64,000 bases of DNA from Zeus faber (Eukaryota; Chordata; Actinopteri; Zeiformes; Zeidae): the NCBI GenBank assembly GCA_960531495.1, contig OY482854.1, forward strand, positions 30,586,729 to 30,650,728, written 5' to 3'. Below, one piece after another: positions 11,606 through 21,570 of this stretch. The notes beneath the pieces were generated by a model. It made no database searches. It was not told the origin of the DNA and was given only the letters and a program-made list of their open reading frames with translations. Position 1 is the first letter of the stretch, and each line of letters begins with the position of its first letter. Both the position numbers and the translations under genes were made by a program.

Positions 11606-14532
11606 ACACTACTCACAAAGTTAGGGATATTCGGCTTTCGGGTGAAATTTCAGGATGAACCTAAAATGCACAATAATCTTTTACAGCTGAACTTAATTTG
11701 ACCTTCTCTAAACTTTTGAATGCACATGTCCAACTGTCAATGTTTCAGTACTTTTTGTACAACTTGCTGTTCTCTAACGAGGAGCTGAACGGCACAATTC
11801 ACAACAGCTGTTTGATGCATGAATCCACCAATACATTTCCTGGTTCAATTAGAATTGGTATTGAAACAGTCCTCTTCATCGTGCTGTTCACATTTTTACG
11901 TCATGAGACCAAGACCACACCTAACAACTGATCAACAGCACCTCGCCTTGCGAGGCTTCAAACAGGATGTTGTCAGAGGGAAGTGGCCACTGAGCTTAGA
12001 GTGTCACAGAGTGTCATCAGCAGGTTGCAACAGAGATACAGAGACTGGAAGAGTAACAGAAAGGCATAGAAGTGGACGTGCTTTGGCCACATCCCACACT
12101 GATGAGCGCTGCATTGTGAACAGTGCCCTGCACAACCGCAGGATGATGCCACTCAACTCCAGCCACATTTAAGGGAGGTGAGAGGCACCAAGTGTCACGT
12201 CAGACCATTTAAAACCGTTGACATCAGCGTGGTCTGCGTGCTAGACCACCTGCAAGGGCACCTGACCACACCACCAGGCACAGGCATCATGGTCTTGCAC
12301 GGGCCAGGGAGCATTTACGCTGGACGAGGGACCAGGGGCCTCAGTGCTGTTCTCTGATGAAAGTTGATTCATGTTGAGCAGAAATGATGGCCGCCAACGA
12401 TGTCGGAGCCACAAGGCGAGCGCTACGCATCAGCCACTGTTGTCACCAGACGAGCCTTTGGTGGTGGTGGTGTTACAGTGTGGGCAGGTGTGTCTAGTCA
12501 ATACAGAACTGCCCTACACTTTGTGACTGGTACAGTGACAAGCCCATACTACCTGAATGACATCATTCATCCAGTCATTGTGCCCCTGCATGAACAACAC
12601 AGGCCTCGTTTCATCTTCATGGACGACAACGCTCCAGCTCATGGAGGTGGCATCATTAGGGAACGGCTGCTGGAGACTGGGGCACCTCAAATGGAGTGGC
12701 CTGCACTCTCTCCAGACCTGAATCCCATAGAAAACCTCTGGGATCAGCTGAGTGGCCGTGTAGAGGCTCCTAACTCTGTACCCCACAACCTCAATGACCT
12801 GAGGGCCCCCTTCAAGGAGAGTGGGGGGCCAGGCCTCAGCAGACAATAAGTCAACTTGTGAACAGCATGAGACGTGGTTGTCAAGCTGTAATTGATGCTC
12901 AAGGGCACATGACAATTTGTTGTTGTGGTAAACCCACCACTGTTGTTGGCTTTTGTTTCAATAAATTGTTTGAGATGACGAAATCACCATTGCATGCTTC
13001 TACTTAAATGCCCTACTTTCATGATATATCAATGGAGCGTGAAATTTTTACATTTTCCATAAATGTCACCCAAAAGCCAAATATCCCAAACTTTTTGTGA
13101 GTAGTGTATATAAAGTGTGTGCATGCGATAGCGCTTCAAAAAACAAACTGGGCTTGTGGTGACCACTAGGGTTGCTATATTGTTTAGTCATGAAAGCGGT
13201 CACCAATATAACAGTGCATTAAACTGCAGTTCAGCTTATGGCCACTAGAGGCCGGGTCCAGAAAACCTCAGACTGAATGGAAGTCAATGGAGGGGGAAAA
13301 AGAAGAAACTTGTTTCTTTCCTTAATACCAAAGTTTATTTTCTAAATCGCAACCCAACTGGTGTCTGGGTTGCGATTTCGAAAGGCCCTTAGGGTGCGGT
13401 TGCCTTGATTGACCGGTTTCTCATTTGAGCGAGGTGGGTGTGTCTCTTCCTCCCTCCGACTGGTGGTTTCAACACACCCAGACTCCGCCCCCCCGCAGCC
13501 CAAATTGAGAACGTTCCACCTAGCACTTCCTGCCACGATTGCGAGCGTGACGCCAAACCCGAGGCTTGAAATAAGTCATTACGGTGTCTTCGGAAAGCAA
13601 CGTCTGGCGTTTGAAGCTGCTTGGTGTTGGTTACACAGTGTAAACGCAGCGGTGGAGTGTTTTGTTTGCTGCTCAGGAATCTTGAAGAAGTTCTGTGGCA
13701 TTGTTACTTCCTCTGTACTCCACTAATACTGTACCTGCCCTCGAAATGTTACACCTGGACACCAAATTAAAGAAACACTTTTCAAATATAGCATAAATTA
13801 CCCTTAGCTTTCCCAAACTTTCCTCCAAAGAGTGGCTCCAGAATTGGAATTTAATGTTGACATTTCCCAGAAAACATTTAAATGTCACAGCAACATCTCG
13901 CTGCGACCGAGGATTCAACCTGCGTGTTTTTCCTCCCGACAGGCTGATCCTCCTACTTATTCACGGCGGTGGTTTGAAGGCCAGCACTGGCTTTGTTACA
14001 AACCGCATTAAATCCACCGTACTGCTTCACCCGCACTTTCTATTCAACTCTTATTGTCCCCAGGTATTCCACCAAATCCCTCTAAGAAGTAAATCTGTTC
14101 CCGTTACGGTCGGTTATGTAACCTCGTCACCGGGCCTTTCTCCGTCTTAATTATGCAGCTCAGTGCCGGGGTTCTGTTTCCCTTTGTGCTGTGGAAATGA
14201 GTACCGCCAGCGGAGAGGCTCGTACTGCTCGACACCGCCATTAAAGCACTATTAAGATTTTATCATTATTTTTAAACTTAAAAACCAAATTATCTGATCA
14301 ATTGATTATTTATTTATTTTTTCCTGTTTTCCCGGCCGAGCAGCTTAAATGTAAGAGCTGTGGATTTTTTGAATGGTAATCGAACAATAATTTGTTTTTG
14401 CTTGTTTATTTTCACAGGCGGGTGTATAAAGCCAGATTAGGCGTTCCCCTCAAGGTGATCATCGGATATCAGTCCCACGCAGACACGGCCACCAAGAGCA
14501 GCTCCACCACCAAGAACAAGTTTGTGGCCTGA
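4170..14532 (+). CDS. eif4e: eIF4E, mRNA 5'-cap-binding translation initiation factor (five 3' coding exons; start exon outside window)
   Basis: eIF4E binds the m7G cap of mRNA and, with eIF4G and eIF4A, recruits the 40S ribosome. It is cytoplasmic with a nuclear export role. Join 4170-4265, 6966-7029, 10225-10338, 11401-11540 and 14418-14532 to read one open frame from RWALWFFKNDKSKTW to a C-terminus TTKNKFVA and TGA. All introns are GT-AG and all phases agree. Known key residues are visible by family comparison (human numbering): W56 in the first exon, W73 in VEDFW, W102-E103 in PMWED, the triphosphate-contacting RAKGDK segment (R157, K159, K162), W166 in IAIW, and the Mnk-site serine S209 in TATKSSS. 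The N-terminal exon(s), ending in human with HYIKHPLQN, were not found from 1 to 4169, so this is a 3' partial gene. It belongs to class I; which teleost paralogue (eif4ea, eif4eb or eif4e1c) cannot be settled here. The final residue is Ala, where the human protein ends in Val. Confidence 0.96.
4993..5311 (-). mobile_element. Inverted-repeat MITE family A (copy 2), truncated
   Basis: Read on the minus strand this aligns in order with 44635-45073: TTCAGTTAGTCCAGATTAAA, the TCTGAGATC block, TTAGACCTAGATTAGCTC, ACCTGGAGGCCACACCCATT and a GTTCCAGACGAGGAAGTCC block. The copy runs up to the TTAA element at 5312 and I do not see it resume after 6092. It lies in the first visible eIF4E intron. Confidence 0.65.
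5312..6092. mobile_element. TTAA-flanked non-autonomous DNA transposon, about 773 bp
   Basis: TTAA at 5312-5315 and at 6089-6092 flank an element whose left end reads AGGGGACCTATTATGCTC. The reverse complement of the right end reads AGGCGACCTATTCTGCTT, 15 of 18 identical. TTAA target duplications are typical of piggyBac and Kolobok superfamilies. No transposase is encoded. The start is a motif I know as a common fish repeat. A related left end occurs at about 36964-36985. Confidence 0.75.
6493..6598. repeat. (AT)n microsatellite joined to a poly(T) tract
   Basis: About 40 AT units (6493-6573) run directly into about 23 T (6576-6598), inside an eIF4E intron. Open frames across it encode only alternating Ile-Tyr and are artefacts. 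Confidence 0.97.
6966..7029 (+). CDS. eif4e: eIF4E short exon (LYNHIQVSSNLM segment)
   Basis: A pyrimidine-rich tract ending in tttcccag precedes 6966 and gtaaaa follows 7029. The exon is 64 bp. With the two bases carried over from the previous exon it makes 22 codons: A LYNHIQVSSNLMSGCDYSLFK. This differs from the human exon at V for L and S for P and is otherwise the same. The exon is below usual ORF-length cutoffs and is recognised only by homology and splice phase. Confidence 0.95.
8195..9163. mobile_element. Nested hAT-like element with GGTTCGGTAYC repeats
   Basis: The right end reads GAACGGTTCGATATCGTACC then GCATACCGTTGCATCCCTAG. The left part (8195-8275) carries the reverse arrangement: GCATGCAAAGGTACAG, TGGTTCGGTATC and GTACGGTTTCAATA. 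This is the usual layout of the fish repeat that begins AGGGATGCAACGGT. It sits inside the element at 7220-9448. The left terminus is degraded, so its exact start is uncertain. Confidence 0.5.
8819..8855. repeat. Perfect inverted repeat, 16-bp arms, 5-nt loop
   Basis: The left arm GAATCCACTCGCACCA (8819-8834) and its exact reverse complement (8840-8855) are separated by CAATA. It lies inside the nested hAT-like element in an eIF4E intron. Confidence 0.95.
9449..10224. other. eIF4E intron sequence, nothing recognised
   Basis: This is the intron 3' part up to the acceptor at 10224. It is AT-rich to about 9960 and more GC-rich after that. No second exon or repeat family was identified. Confidence 0.5.
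10225..10338 (+). CDS. eif4e: eIF4E exon with W102-E103 cap pocket
   Basis: The acceptor is gggttcag before 10225 and the donor is gtgagg from 10339. The exon is 114 bp, 38 whole codons, phase 0 at both ends. It reads DGIEPMWEDELNRRGGRW and continues through LITLSKQQRKMDLDRFWLET. Trp and Glu of MWED are the second cap-stacking residue and the residue that pairs with the guanine. The exon is GC-richer than its introns, as expected for coding sequence. Confidence 0.96.
10339..11400. other. eIF4E intron sequence, nothing recognised
   Basis: This 1062-bp intron has several homopolymer runs (a G run at about 10860, a T run at about 10890, an A run at about 11152). No transposon ends were matched. 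Confidence 0.55.
11401..11540 (+). CDS. eif4e: eIF4E exon with phosphate-binding loop
   Basis: The acceptor is tgctgcag before 11401 and the donor is gtaagc from 11541. The exon is 140 bp, 46 codons plus two bases. It encodes LLCLVGEAFDEHSDEVCGAV followed by INVRAKGDKIAIWTTDYENR and EAITHIG. RAKGDK contacts the cap triphosphate and the Trp of IAIW contacts the N7-methyl. A GT microsatellite and a dead Tc1 element lie just downstream in the intron. Confidence 0.96.
11574..11604. repeat. (GT)n microsatellite at Tc1 insertion edge
   Basis: About 15 TG units directly abut the left end of the Tc1 element at 11607. Confidence 0.97.
11607..13106 (+). mobile_element. Degenerate Tc1/mariner element, 1.5 kb
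   Basis: The left end is CACTACTCACAAAGTTAGGG. The right end, reverse complemented, is CACTACTCACAAAAAGTTTG followed by GGATATTTGGCTTTT, matching GGATATTCGGCTTTC at the left. The right flank is TA (13107-13108) and the left flank is CA, so the TA target duplication has lost one base. The interior holds a Tc1 transposase relic in the same orientation as eIF4E. It sits in the 11541-14417 intron. Confidence 0.9.
11895..12849 (+). pseudogene. Tc1 transposase pseudogene
   Basis: An N-terminal piece near 11895-12172 reads MRPRPHLTTDQQHLALRGFK and, further on, ETGRVTERHRSGRALATSH: the helix-turn-helix region and its GRPR-like linker. FSDE at 12350-12361 is the first catalytic Asp motif. An open C-terminal frame from 12400 to 12849 carries FMDDNAPAH and [11 protein letters not shown], with 34 residues between the catalytic Asp and Glu (D34E). 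These pieces lie in different frames, and stops separate them, so no full protein can be made. Confidence 0.85.
13344..13378. repeat. Perfect inverted repeat, 13-bp arms, 9-nt loop
   Basis: AAATCGCAACCCA (13344-13356) and its exact reverse complement (13366-13378) flank ACTGGTGTC. It lies in the last eIF4E intron. Confidence 0.93.
13379..14417. other. Last eIF4E intron, 3' part
   Basis: No further exon is seen before the acceptor at 14417. The stretch at about 13220-13300 (gccactagaggccgg... gaatggaagtcaatgg) resembles the CCCCTAGAGGG...GAATGGAGAGTC stretch at about 6365-6410, a short motif shared by many fish repeats. Confidence 0.45.
14418..14532 (+). CDS. eif4e: eIF4E terminal coding exon with stop codon
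   Basis: The acceptor is tttcacag before 14418. The first base completes the Gly codon; the exon then reads RVYKARLGVPLKVIIGYQSH and ADTATKSSSTTKNKFVA, ending with TGA at 14530-14532. The serine after TATK matches human S209, the Mnk1/2 phosphorylation site. The region between RVYK and IGYQ differs from human at several positions (ARLGVPLKVI against ERLGLPPKIV), the most divergent part of the visible protein. Confidence 0.95.
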
Positions 14533-14800
14533 AGATCAGAGATCCTTCGTTGGAGCGTCTGTTTACTTTGCTTTAAATATAAAAAAATATATATTTGTTT
14601 TTCGTTCTCCTACCGCGATGGTAATCGTCCCAACAACTAAAATTGCTTTTGAAGATTTTTTATTTTATTTTTTTTCTGGTGAAACTGCAGCATCAACGTC
14701 TGGGTTTTAGTTCAGTTTTAAGGACGTTTAGAAAACAGTCCTACTTTCAGTGGATTTAACAATAAATAATAAAAGATTATATTAAAAGTTATCCTAACGA
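14533..14800 (+). terminator. eif4e: eIF4E 3'UTR with two poly(A) signals
   Basis: About 250 bp of AT-rich sequence follows the TGA. Canonical AATAAA hexamers start at 14761 and 14768. A GU/U-rich stretch at about 14801-14830 (ttttttgttgttcgtggtg) fits a downstream cleavage element. Cleavage is therefore expected at about 14780-14800. A further AATAAA-like site near 14908 could give a longer form. Confidence 0.75.
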
Positions 14801-15835
14801 TTTTTTGTTGTTCGTGGTGTTTTGTTGTGCTTCCAACCCATTAAAAGTCAATTACATTTTCCAGGTGTACCACATGGTGACCGCAATTTATAAATTGAGA
14901 TTAAGGAATAAAAAAAAAAGCTTTATTTACAAGTTGGCAGGTGGTTCTTTGATGGCGTCGACGTTTCATCCAAATGTTTTGTTCTTTAAAGTGTTTCTAT
15001 CCGCTGCACGGTCAAGGTTCAGTGTTCTAACACAAAGGGCTGCTGCTCGCCTTACTGAATCTGTTTTATATTTCAGTTATTTAACACACTCTTCCCAGCA
15101 TTTAATTTGATATCGACAAGGGGATTAAATTGTTTCAACATCTGCTGTGATGGATTTCTAATTAAGCGAGGCGCTCGTCTTCAAACGGGGATGTGATTTA
15201 GCTCATTTAAAAACGGTCGATGCTGTTTATTACCTGGGGCCTGTTGCATGTTAATGCAGGGCGAGGGCTGCTCAAAAACAAAACTAATGTGGATTTAATT
15301 TTCACTTAGAAATTTCTTGTTTTCCTAACCTAATAATTCTAACCTCATTTTAAGGCATTTTCTGTAAAGTGCATTTAATCAATACTTATGAAACTTTACC
15401 ACTAAATTGTGAAGTATTTACACTCTGAGGTGAAGTATTTGCATTTTAGGTTATGGTGTTAACTTTTTTTGCAGTACTTGATGTATCTTTATGCAACACT
15501 AGTTGATCCTGTCCTCATTTGTAAATCCAGATTGTATTTCTTCCTGTCTTAAGTGTTATTCAGTTGATTTCTGTAGTCTATATAATCATTTTTTTCATCA
15601 CAAACGTTTGGTTTATAGAATGTTGAAACGGCATTTATTCGTCAAATTGTGTTTAGAATAAGATGATGCCGGCTTGGCCTGAACCGAGCACTATTCTGCC
15701 CTGTGATTTCCCCCGTTTCACTATTTGTTTGAGCGGCTTCGCAGCGTTTCAATCAGCAGAGTTGTACTAGATGGAATAGGATATTTGAAGAAATGCTCCC
15801 AAGTTAACGCCAGTACAGGTCCCGTCAGGCAGTGA
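14801..15835. other. Intergenic DNA downstream of eIF4E, nothing recognised
   Basis: AT-rich sequence without transposon ends or exon-like frames. The 101-codon frame at 14805-15110 has no recognisable features. Confidence 0.5.
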
Positions 15836-16152
15836 ACGATTGGATCTCTGAGTGTGTGAGGAACTCTGGTTTCTCTGAGGGTTAGGACTCTGCTCTGATT
15901 GGATCTCAGTGTGTAGAGGACTTGTGATTGGTTCTCTGATGCTTTGGAGAACTGTGATTAGTCCTCTGATGGTTTGAAGGACTCTGCTCTGATTGGATCT
16001 CAATGTGTGGAGGACTCATGATTGATTCGCTGATGCTGTGGTGCACTCTGATTGGTTCTCTGAGGGTTTGGAGGACTCTGCTCTGATTGGTTCTGAGGAT
16101 GTGGAGGACTCTTGATTGGTTCTCTGAGGGTGTGCAGGACTCACATTGGTTG
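15836..16152. repeat. Minisatellite of about 31-bp units with a 94-bp higher-order period
   Basis: About ten imperfect units of the form GATTGGWTCTCTGAGGGTKT then GGAGGACTCT. The variant junction ACTCTGCTCTGATTGG recurs at 15887, 15981 and 16075, exactly 94 bp apart each time. Units are therefore grouped in threes. Most units start with ATTGG, the reverse of a CCAAT box. Confidence 0.9.
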
Positions 16153-19100
16153 AGTAAAAATTCAAATCTGTAATATATGTGACAATTAAGCGCGGGTCTT
16201 TTTTTGTCTGAACTTTGACTGAAGCTCTGCCAGCACCGGTCTGGTTCCGTTCAGTTCTACCGGAGCATCGTCCCCCTGTCCTACACAGCCTTATAGTTCA
16301 CCATCTTCGACCCAAATTAGTATGTGAACATTTTTAGCTTGTCTGAGACTACAATATGTATCAAATGTGTGAAAATCACCAGCTCTGGATGCCAAACTCC
16401 ATCCAGGCCTCTAATCAACACCTGAGTTGCTGCTCTGAGGACCTGCAACCTGCAGGTCGGTGAGAACCAGTGACGTCAAATCCATCCAGAGCTGACGTTA
16501 ACATGATTTTAACAGTTTTCTCTGGATTCATGCACAGGGTACGACTCGAACTCTGCCAAACGTGACTAATCCAGCTGAATGACACACCGCTACCGTGAGT
16601 AACTCGAGTTTGATTATTTCTGTGTGTGTGTGCGCGCGCTGAGTGAAATGTCATGGTTGGCAAATTGAAGTGAAAAGCAGAGCTTTTTAAAATAGTGAAG
16701 TGGAATCCTGGTCTTCTGAGGTCCAAGGACTCTCGTTTGTTTTGTGTTGTGGCTTCCTCATGTATCGGGTTGATAGTTGGAGTTTGTGGTTTGTACTGTT
16801 GTACGGAAAGACTTGACAAACTTTGATCTGACTGACGACTCGATTACACCTTGACGTGCAAAAATACACTTCCTAAAACCAAATATCAGTTTAGGCAAAC
16901 TATATACTTTCTGAAACTGTTATCAGTGTGTGCACACCATGGAATTAATATTAAATTATTCAAGTCGTAATATTTTCTTACGCTTAAAAGGTATTTCCAA
17001 TATTATGCATTTTGAGCTAATTAATGATTTTCTAAATCACTCCCTGCCAGAAGTCAGCCTTAACTTTTGGACACAGCTGTTTACCAAAAAAAATGCATCC
17101 GTGCTTTATTTTTCAAACTGATTTAATAAATCTAAAATCCCAGGTACGGTGTTAATCAGGGCTGCTCAGCGTCACTTTTTCCACATTCAGAGGTTCTTGC
17201 CACACTGTATACCCTGCTGAGTCGAGGTGTGGCCGGACCGAAACTGGACCAGGCTGATGATCCCTGTCTTGGTGGATTCAGAGGGAAGACAAAATTTGTG
17301 TCAGAAGCAAAATTAAAATCAAGCTGGCCCTGCGCTGTCTTCCTCTAGAAACTTGCTTCCATGCTTCACCGTGATTTTATTTAATTTTTTTCTTTGCTTT
17401 TGAACAAACTCGTCTGACATGTTGCTGGTTCAAATCCAGACGCAAGCAGTTTCTTCACTTCCAGTGTTGGATTTACTCCAATTACTTGAATAATTCATCA
17501 GGGGGAGTGCAGTTTCCTGGACATGTCATGTTTTTCGTGGCATCACAAAGCACACAACCTCCATGTGTGCAGTTGTGGGCGGATCGAGCAAATTATCGGG
17601 TTGAGGTGTTTTTTGGCCTGTGCTGTCAGCATGCTGGAAGTACAACAAAGTATGCCATTGCATCTAGGACAGATTCAGTCTGCAAATGTAGTTCAACTTT
17701 TCAACCTGCAATGCAACTCTTTATTCATTCTTAAATCGTCAACAACTGCTGCAGTAGCTCTGTCCTGTGGACGACTCTGGGACGACCAGAGCACAGCTTT
17801 TGGTCCGTCTCTCCACCAGTGAGTGTAGGGGACTTTTTACGTTCCCACTTGTTCTGGTGTAGAAGGTCGATATTATGTCGGGTATAATGTGCACATCCGT
17901 GAATGTGATGACATTATTGAGGCATCAAGCTTTTGCTCCTACTGCTCCAGAATTTCTTGACCTGAAGTGGAAACAAACGGTTTATTTTTTTCTGTACCAG
18001 AGAAGAGTCCAAACCTGAGAATCCTTTTGGCTCTGAATTTGAGCCCCCCTAAATGAACATCTAGTGACTGAGTCCTTGGACGACCCGGTGTCATCTTGCC
18101 ATGTATAAATCTGTAAATTCGGAAGCCAGTGCTGTAGGCCTGTGTGCAGTTTTGGTCCAGTGGACTGGACTTGGAGCGGATCAGGTCTTTCCCAGAAAAC
18201 AGAACTTCTTATGAGTAGGAGAGCCTGTCGTCGTCTGGACTGTGGAGATACGGAGCAGCTTCCCAGTTGAGACATTTCCCCAGCTGCTAAGTAACTTTCA
18301 TTTTCTTGTGTGGATCTTGAAACTTCACCTTATCTGCTGGGCCTTGTGTAGCTTTAGCTTCACGGTGGGAAATTGAAAATGTTCCAGATGCCACTTCTAA
18401 AGCTCTGCACCCTCGGGTCATGGATTGAAAAATGGCTGAAAGTGCTTGTGATCGAAACACTGGGTTGTTACCTTGCTGCCATGGGGGAATTCTCAGTTCA
18501 GTACAACCTACAAGTACAGAGATAGATATTTAACAGTAAATGAGATGTGACTATTTGGTATATTGCTGATGTAATTTTCAAGACATAGATTTCAAACATA
18601 CCTTCCATCCCAGTGTCGTGTTGCATCCTTGAAATGCGTGAACTATTTGTGTTAGAATGTCCTGGAAGGACAATATTTGGGTCGGTGCAGAGCAGCATCT
18701 GTAATCAAAAGATTCAGAAAACAGTCCTTCATGTTTCTAACATGGCTGTTACTCAAGGGTCATTTCAAGTCCAGCTTTACACATTTTCTCCAAATGTGGG
18801 TGTGGTTTGAAATTGAATATCTCTGCACCATGGCAATCAGCGACGAATAAAACATTGACTGAACTAGAGCATCGATAACTAGTGTCGAGAGTTCTCTTGC
18901 TTCAGGGATGGTTGTCAATTTTTCAGCCCTGGCCTAGAAGGTTAAATTACGTGTTTTTTATTTTGTGTGGACGGAGCCAAAGAGCTTATTTTCAATGCAA
19001 ATCAGAGCAAAAATAGTAAATGACAATCTGAAATCCACCATTTTCCATTATTTTCTCCTTTTACATGTAGGTTAAAAGTGGCGAACTCAACAGATTTGCA

Positions 19101-19346
19101 GTCACAAGGCTGTAGTCACTCAGTCACAAAGGATGTGTTAAATGGTTTCATTTCATGGTGATTGGAAATGGCAGCATCACTTTTCACTCAGTACACATTT
19201 ATCAAGGGCTTCAAATTTGAGACGTTTGGCTTCTAAATCTGTCTTTCTCAACAATGTAGGACTGTCAAATCAAAATATTGCTGTTGGGAGTGCCGAGGAA
19301 AACATGGAATGGCCAAAATACAAAATAAAAGCACATTTTAGGTTGT
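16153..19346. other. Intergenic stretch, no gene seen
   Basis: Mixed AT-rich DNA. Open frames such as 16415-16819 (minus) and 17982-18275 (minus) have no recognisable domains or splice-consistent partners. Confidence 0.45.
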
Positions 19347-20063
19347 CTAGATTCTTGCTTCGCTTGAGACGACGACCTCGGACTGATCCGACAGACTGCA
19401 GAAATGTGGAAGTCTTTGCTTCCGGAAGCATCTTGAGTTGAGTGTTTTGGCCTTGAGTTTTGTTTCTTGCGTAGTTGAACCTGGATTTCCTGTGTGCGTT
19501 GGATTATTGAACTGTCGTCGTGCTCTATGATTTGCTCGCAATGTCTTTCTGCTGCGTTGGTGAAATAGTGTTTTGTGCTTCACGCTGTTCGCAAATGTTT
19601 GACTTCGATTTTCTTCGCTTTTCAACTGTTGTTCATGTTCGTACTGGTCGTTTTGAATCCCCAAACAGTGAGATTTTGAAAAGCTGCATTGTTTCATGCT
19701 GTGTATATACAGTACCTGTTCACACACATCGTTCCCTTCATTGATCCACCCCTTTCTTTGTTTGCTGTGTTGCTGTGATTGTATTCCATACAGGGTTGTG
19801 GGCTTTGGTACAAACATGTTAATATTAGTGTCACATTGGTAAACCGAGCTTTGGTCAGGGTAACATGAATAGTGGCTTTGTTTCTTTAACCGTGCTTGAA
19901 GTGGTTCATAGTGATTGTTTTTTATGCGGCGCTGGAGATGCCAGAAGTTGTTCAATATGGCCACATGCTGCTTGTCAAACCACTGGGTCAGTGTGGATTC
20001 CATCGGTGGTTTGTGTGAAGAAGTGTTGGTTTCAACTGATGTGCAACATCTCAACCATCTCAA
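19347..20063 (-). other. Unassigned 238-codon open frame
   Basis: It runs from an ATG to a stop on the minus strand without interruption. The translation is rich in Gln, Ser, Asn, Lys and Arg, with no signal peptide, membrane segment or motif I recognise. It overlaps one arm of an imperfect duplication. By rough reckoning a frame this long could arise by chance in a 64-kb window perhaps once in ten to twenty windows, so it is notable but not convincing. No upstream promoter or splice partner is evident. Confidence 0.15.
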
Positions 20064-20980
20064 ACTCTTAAGTACCCCCGGGTTGTTTGCTCCTGTCGTT
20101 ATTTTTCACTGACGCATAATCGCCGTCATCCTGGTTCATCTCAAGCGGCAGTAGGTCTGCGCCCGGCTTCTCATTTCAGCTCAAGGTAGGTCAACTTCCA
20201 GGTACACTGGATTCACCATTTAATTTCATCCCAAGGTAGGTTCTTTGTGCGACCCGCTGTATGCTTTAAAATGGCTGACTTTGTTTATAATGCTCTTTGG
20301 TTTGATTGGCGTTGGCTTCAGTTTGCTGCCCTTGTTCAAGCAGCTTTCCTGATCTGTGATGGCTTTGTTATTCTAGAAATGGCTGTGACGTTGCTGTGCC
20401 TGCTTGTTATGTAGCATGGCACATGAGTCTATTTCAGGTGGTTGTGTAGATGTCAAGGTGTTTCCGACAGCAAAGCGGTAACCGTTGCTCATAGCGTGCT
20501 CGCCTTGTTAAGACCTCGCTATGTGCACAGAAAGGTTTTTAAAAAATCATTGTCTATGAGGAGCAGTGTTGGTTTCAACTGATTTAACAGACGAGCCTCA
20601 CGTCCTGGTTCCTCTTAAAGTACGTCATTACATCTATAAACATGGATGCAGGTGAACCATCTGACACGCTGGTTTGTGTGGTTTTCACATGGTTGTGACT
20701 TGGTTTAAATGCTCTTGGCTTCAGTTTTCTAATCTTGTTTGCGCTGCTTTCCTGCTCTCTGAAGGGGAAGGACTGCAGGTACGTGAGAAACGTGCCGTGA
20801 TACGGTTATCTCGCTGTACCTTGGCTCCATGTTGTTTTAATACCACATTTGTGTCACTTCTTTCGTCTGCAGTTAAAATAAGTCTAGAATTTGATCATTT
20901 CAAGTGGTTTTGTTGACGTATACGGCATTTCAGGCAGCAAAGCATTAACTTCCCCTTTTGGTCACGTGCTCACTTTGCAC
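20023..20980. repeat. Old imperfect tandem duplication
   Basis: Ordered blocks recur: GTGTTGGTTTCAACTGAT at 20023 and 20566, GGCTTCAGTTT at 20314 and 20717, CAGCAAAGC at 20468 and 20935. Spacings of 543, 403 and 467 bp imply later indels. Confidence 0.5.
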
Positions 20981-21570
20981 GTACAGTTTCCCATAATTCA
21001 AAGCTGGATAAAACGCATCACACTGCATCAGACCACGATTAGTAACACAGGGATTATATTCTGATTGTGCCCCTGTCTATTTCTCCGTTTTCCTAATTAC
21101 CACCCAACCAATCGCGCACAGCTCTCAACTAGAAGCTGAGCGCTGTGTGCGAGCTGCAAGCACTGATCCGTCCGGACACCTCCATGCTCTCGTGTGACAA
21201 AAAATCCATTCTCTGAACCGACGGAGGATGAAGACAGAAAGGAGCCGCTCGGCGTGAACACAACGCACACTTGAGCTTTTCACTTCAGATGTTTAGCGGC
21301 TACGATTCTCCAGTGAACCACGACGTCGCTTTAGTAAATTGCTCGCTGACACTTGCGCTGTTTTTTTCACTCCCAGGCAAAATAAAAGCCTTGGTTTCCA
21401 TTGGATATCATTTAATCATCCGATACCTTTTTGAATGGCGATGGATGCTGCAGTAGATATTTCTTTGCATGTTTATGGTTCTAAAGTGGTTTCATTTTTG
21501 AATATTAATGACGTGCAATAAATGGTCGTGCAGTGAATCTTAACACGTGCAGGGGCGGGTTGGCGTCGTG
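20981..21570. other. Intergenic stretch, nothing recognised
   Basis: No transposon ends and no exon-like frames were matched. Confidence 0.4.

Noticed and set aside
12514-12915. 133-codon minus-strand frame
   Set aside because: Antisense to the Tc1 transposase pseudogene at 12400-12849.
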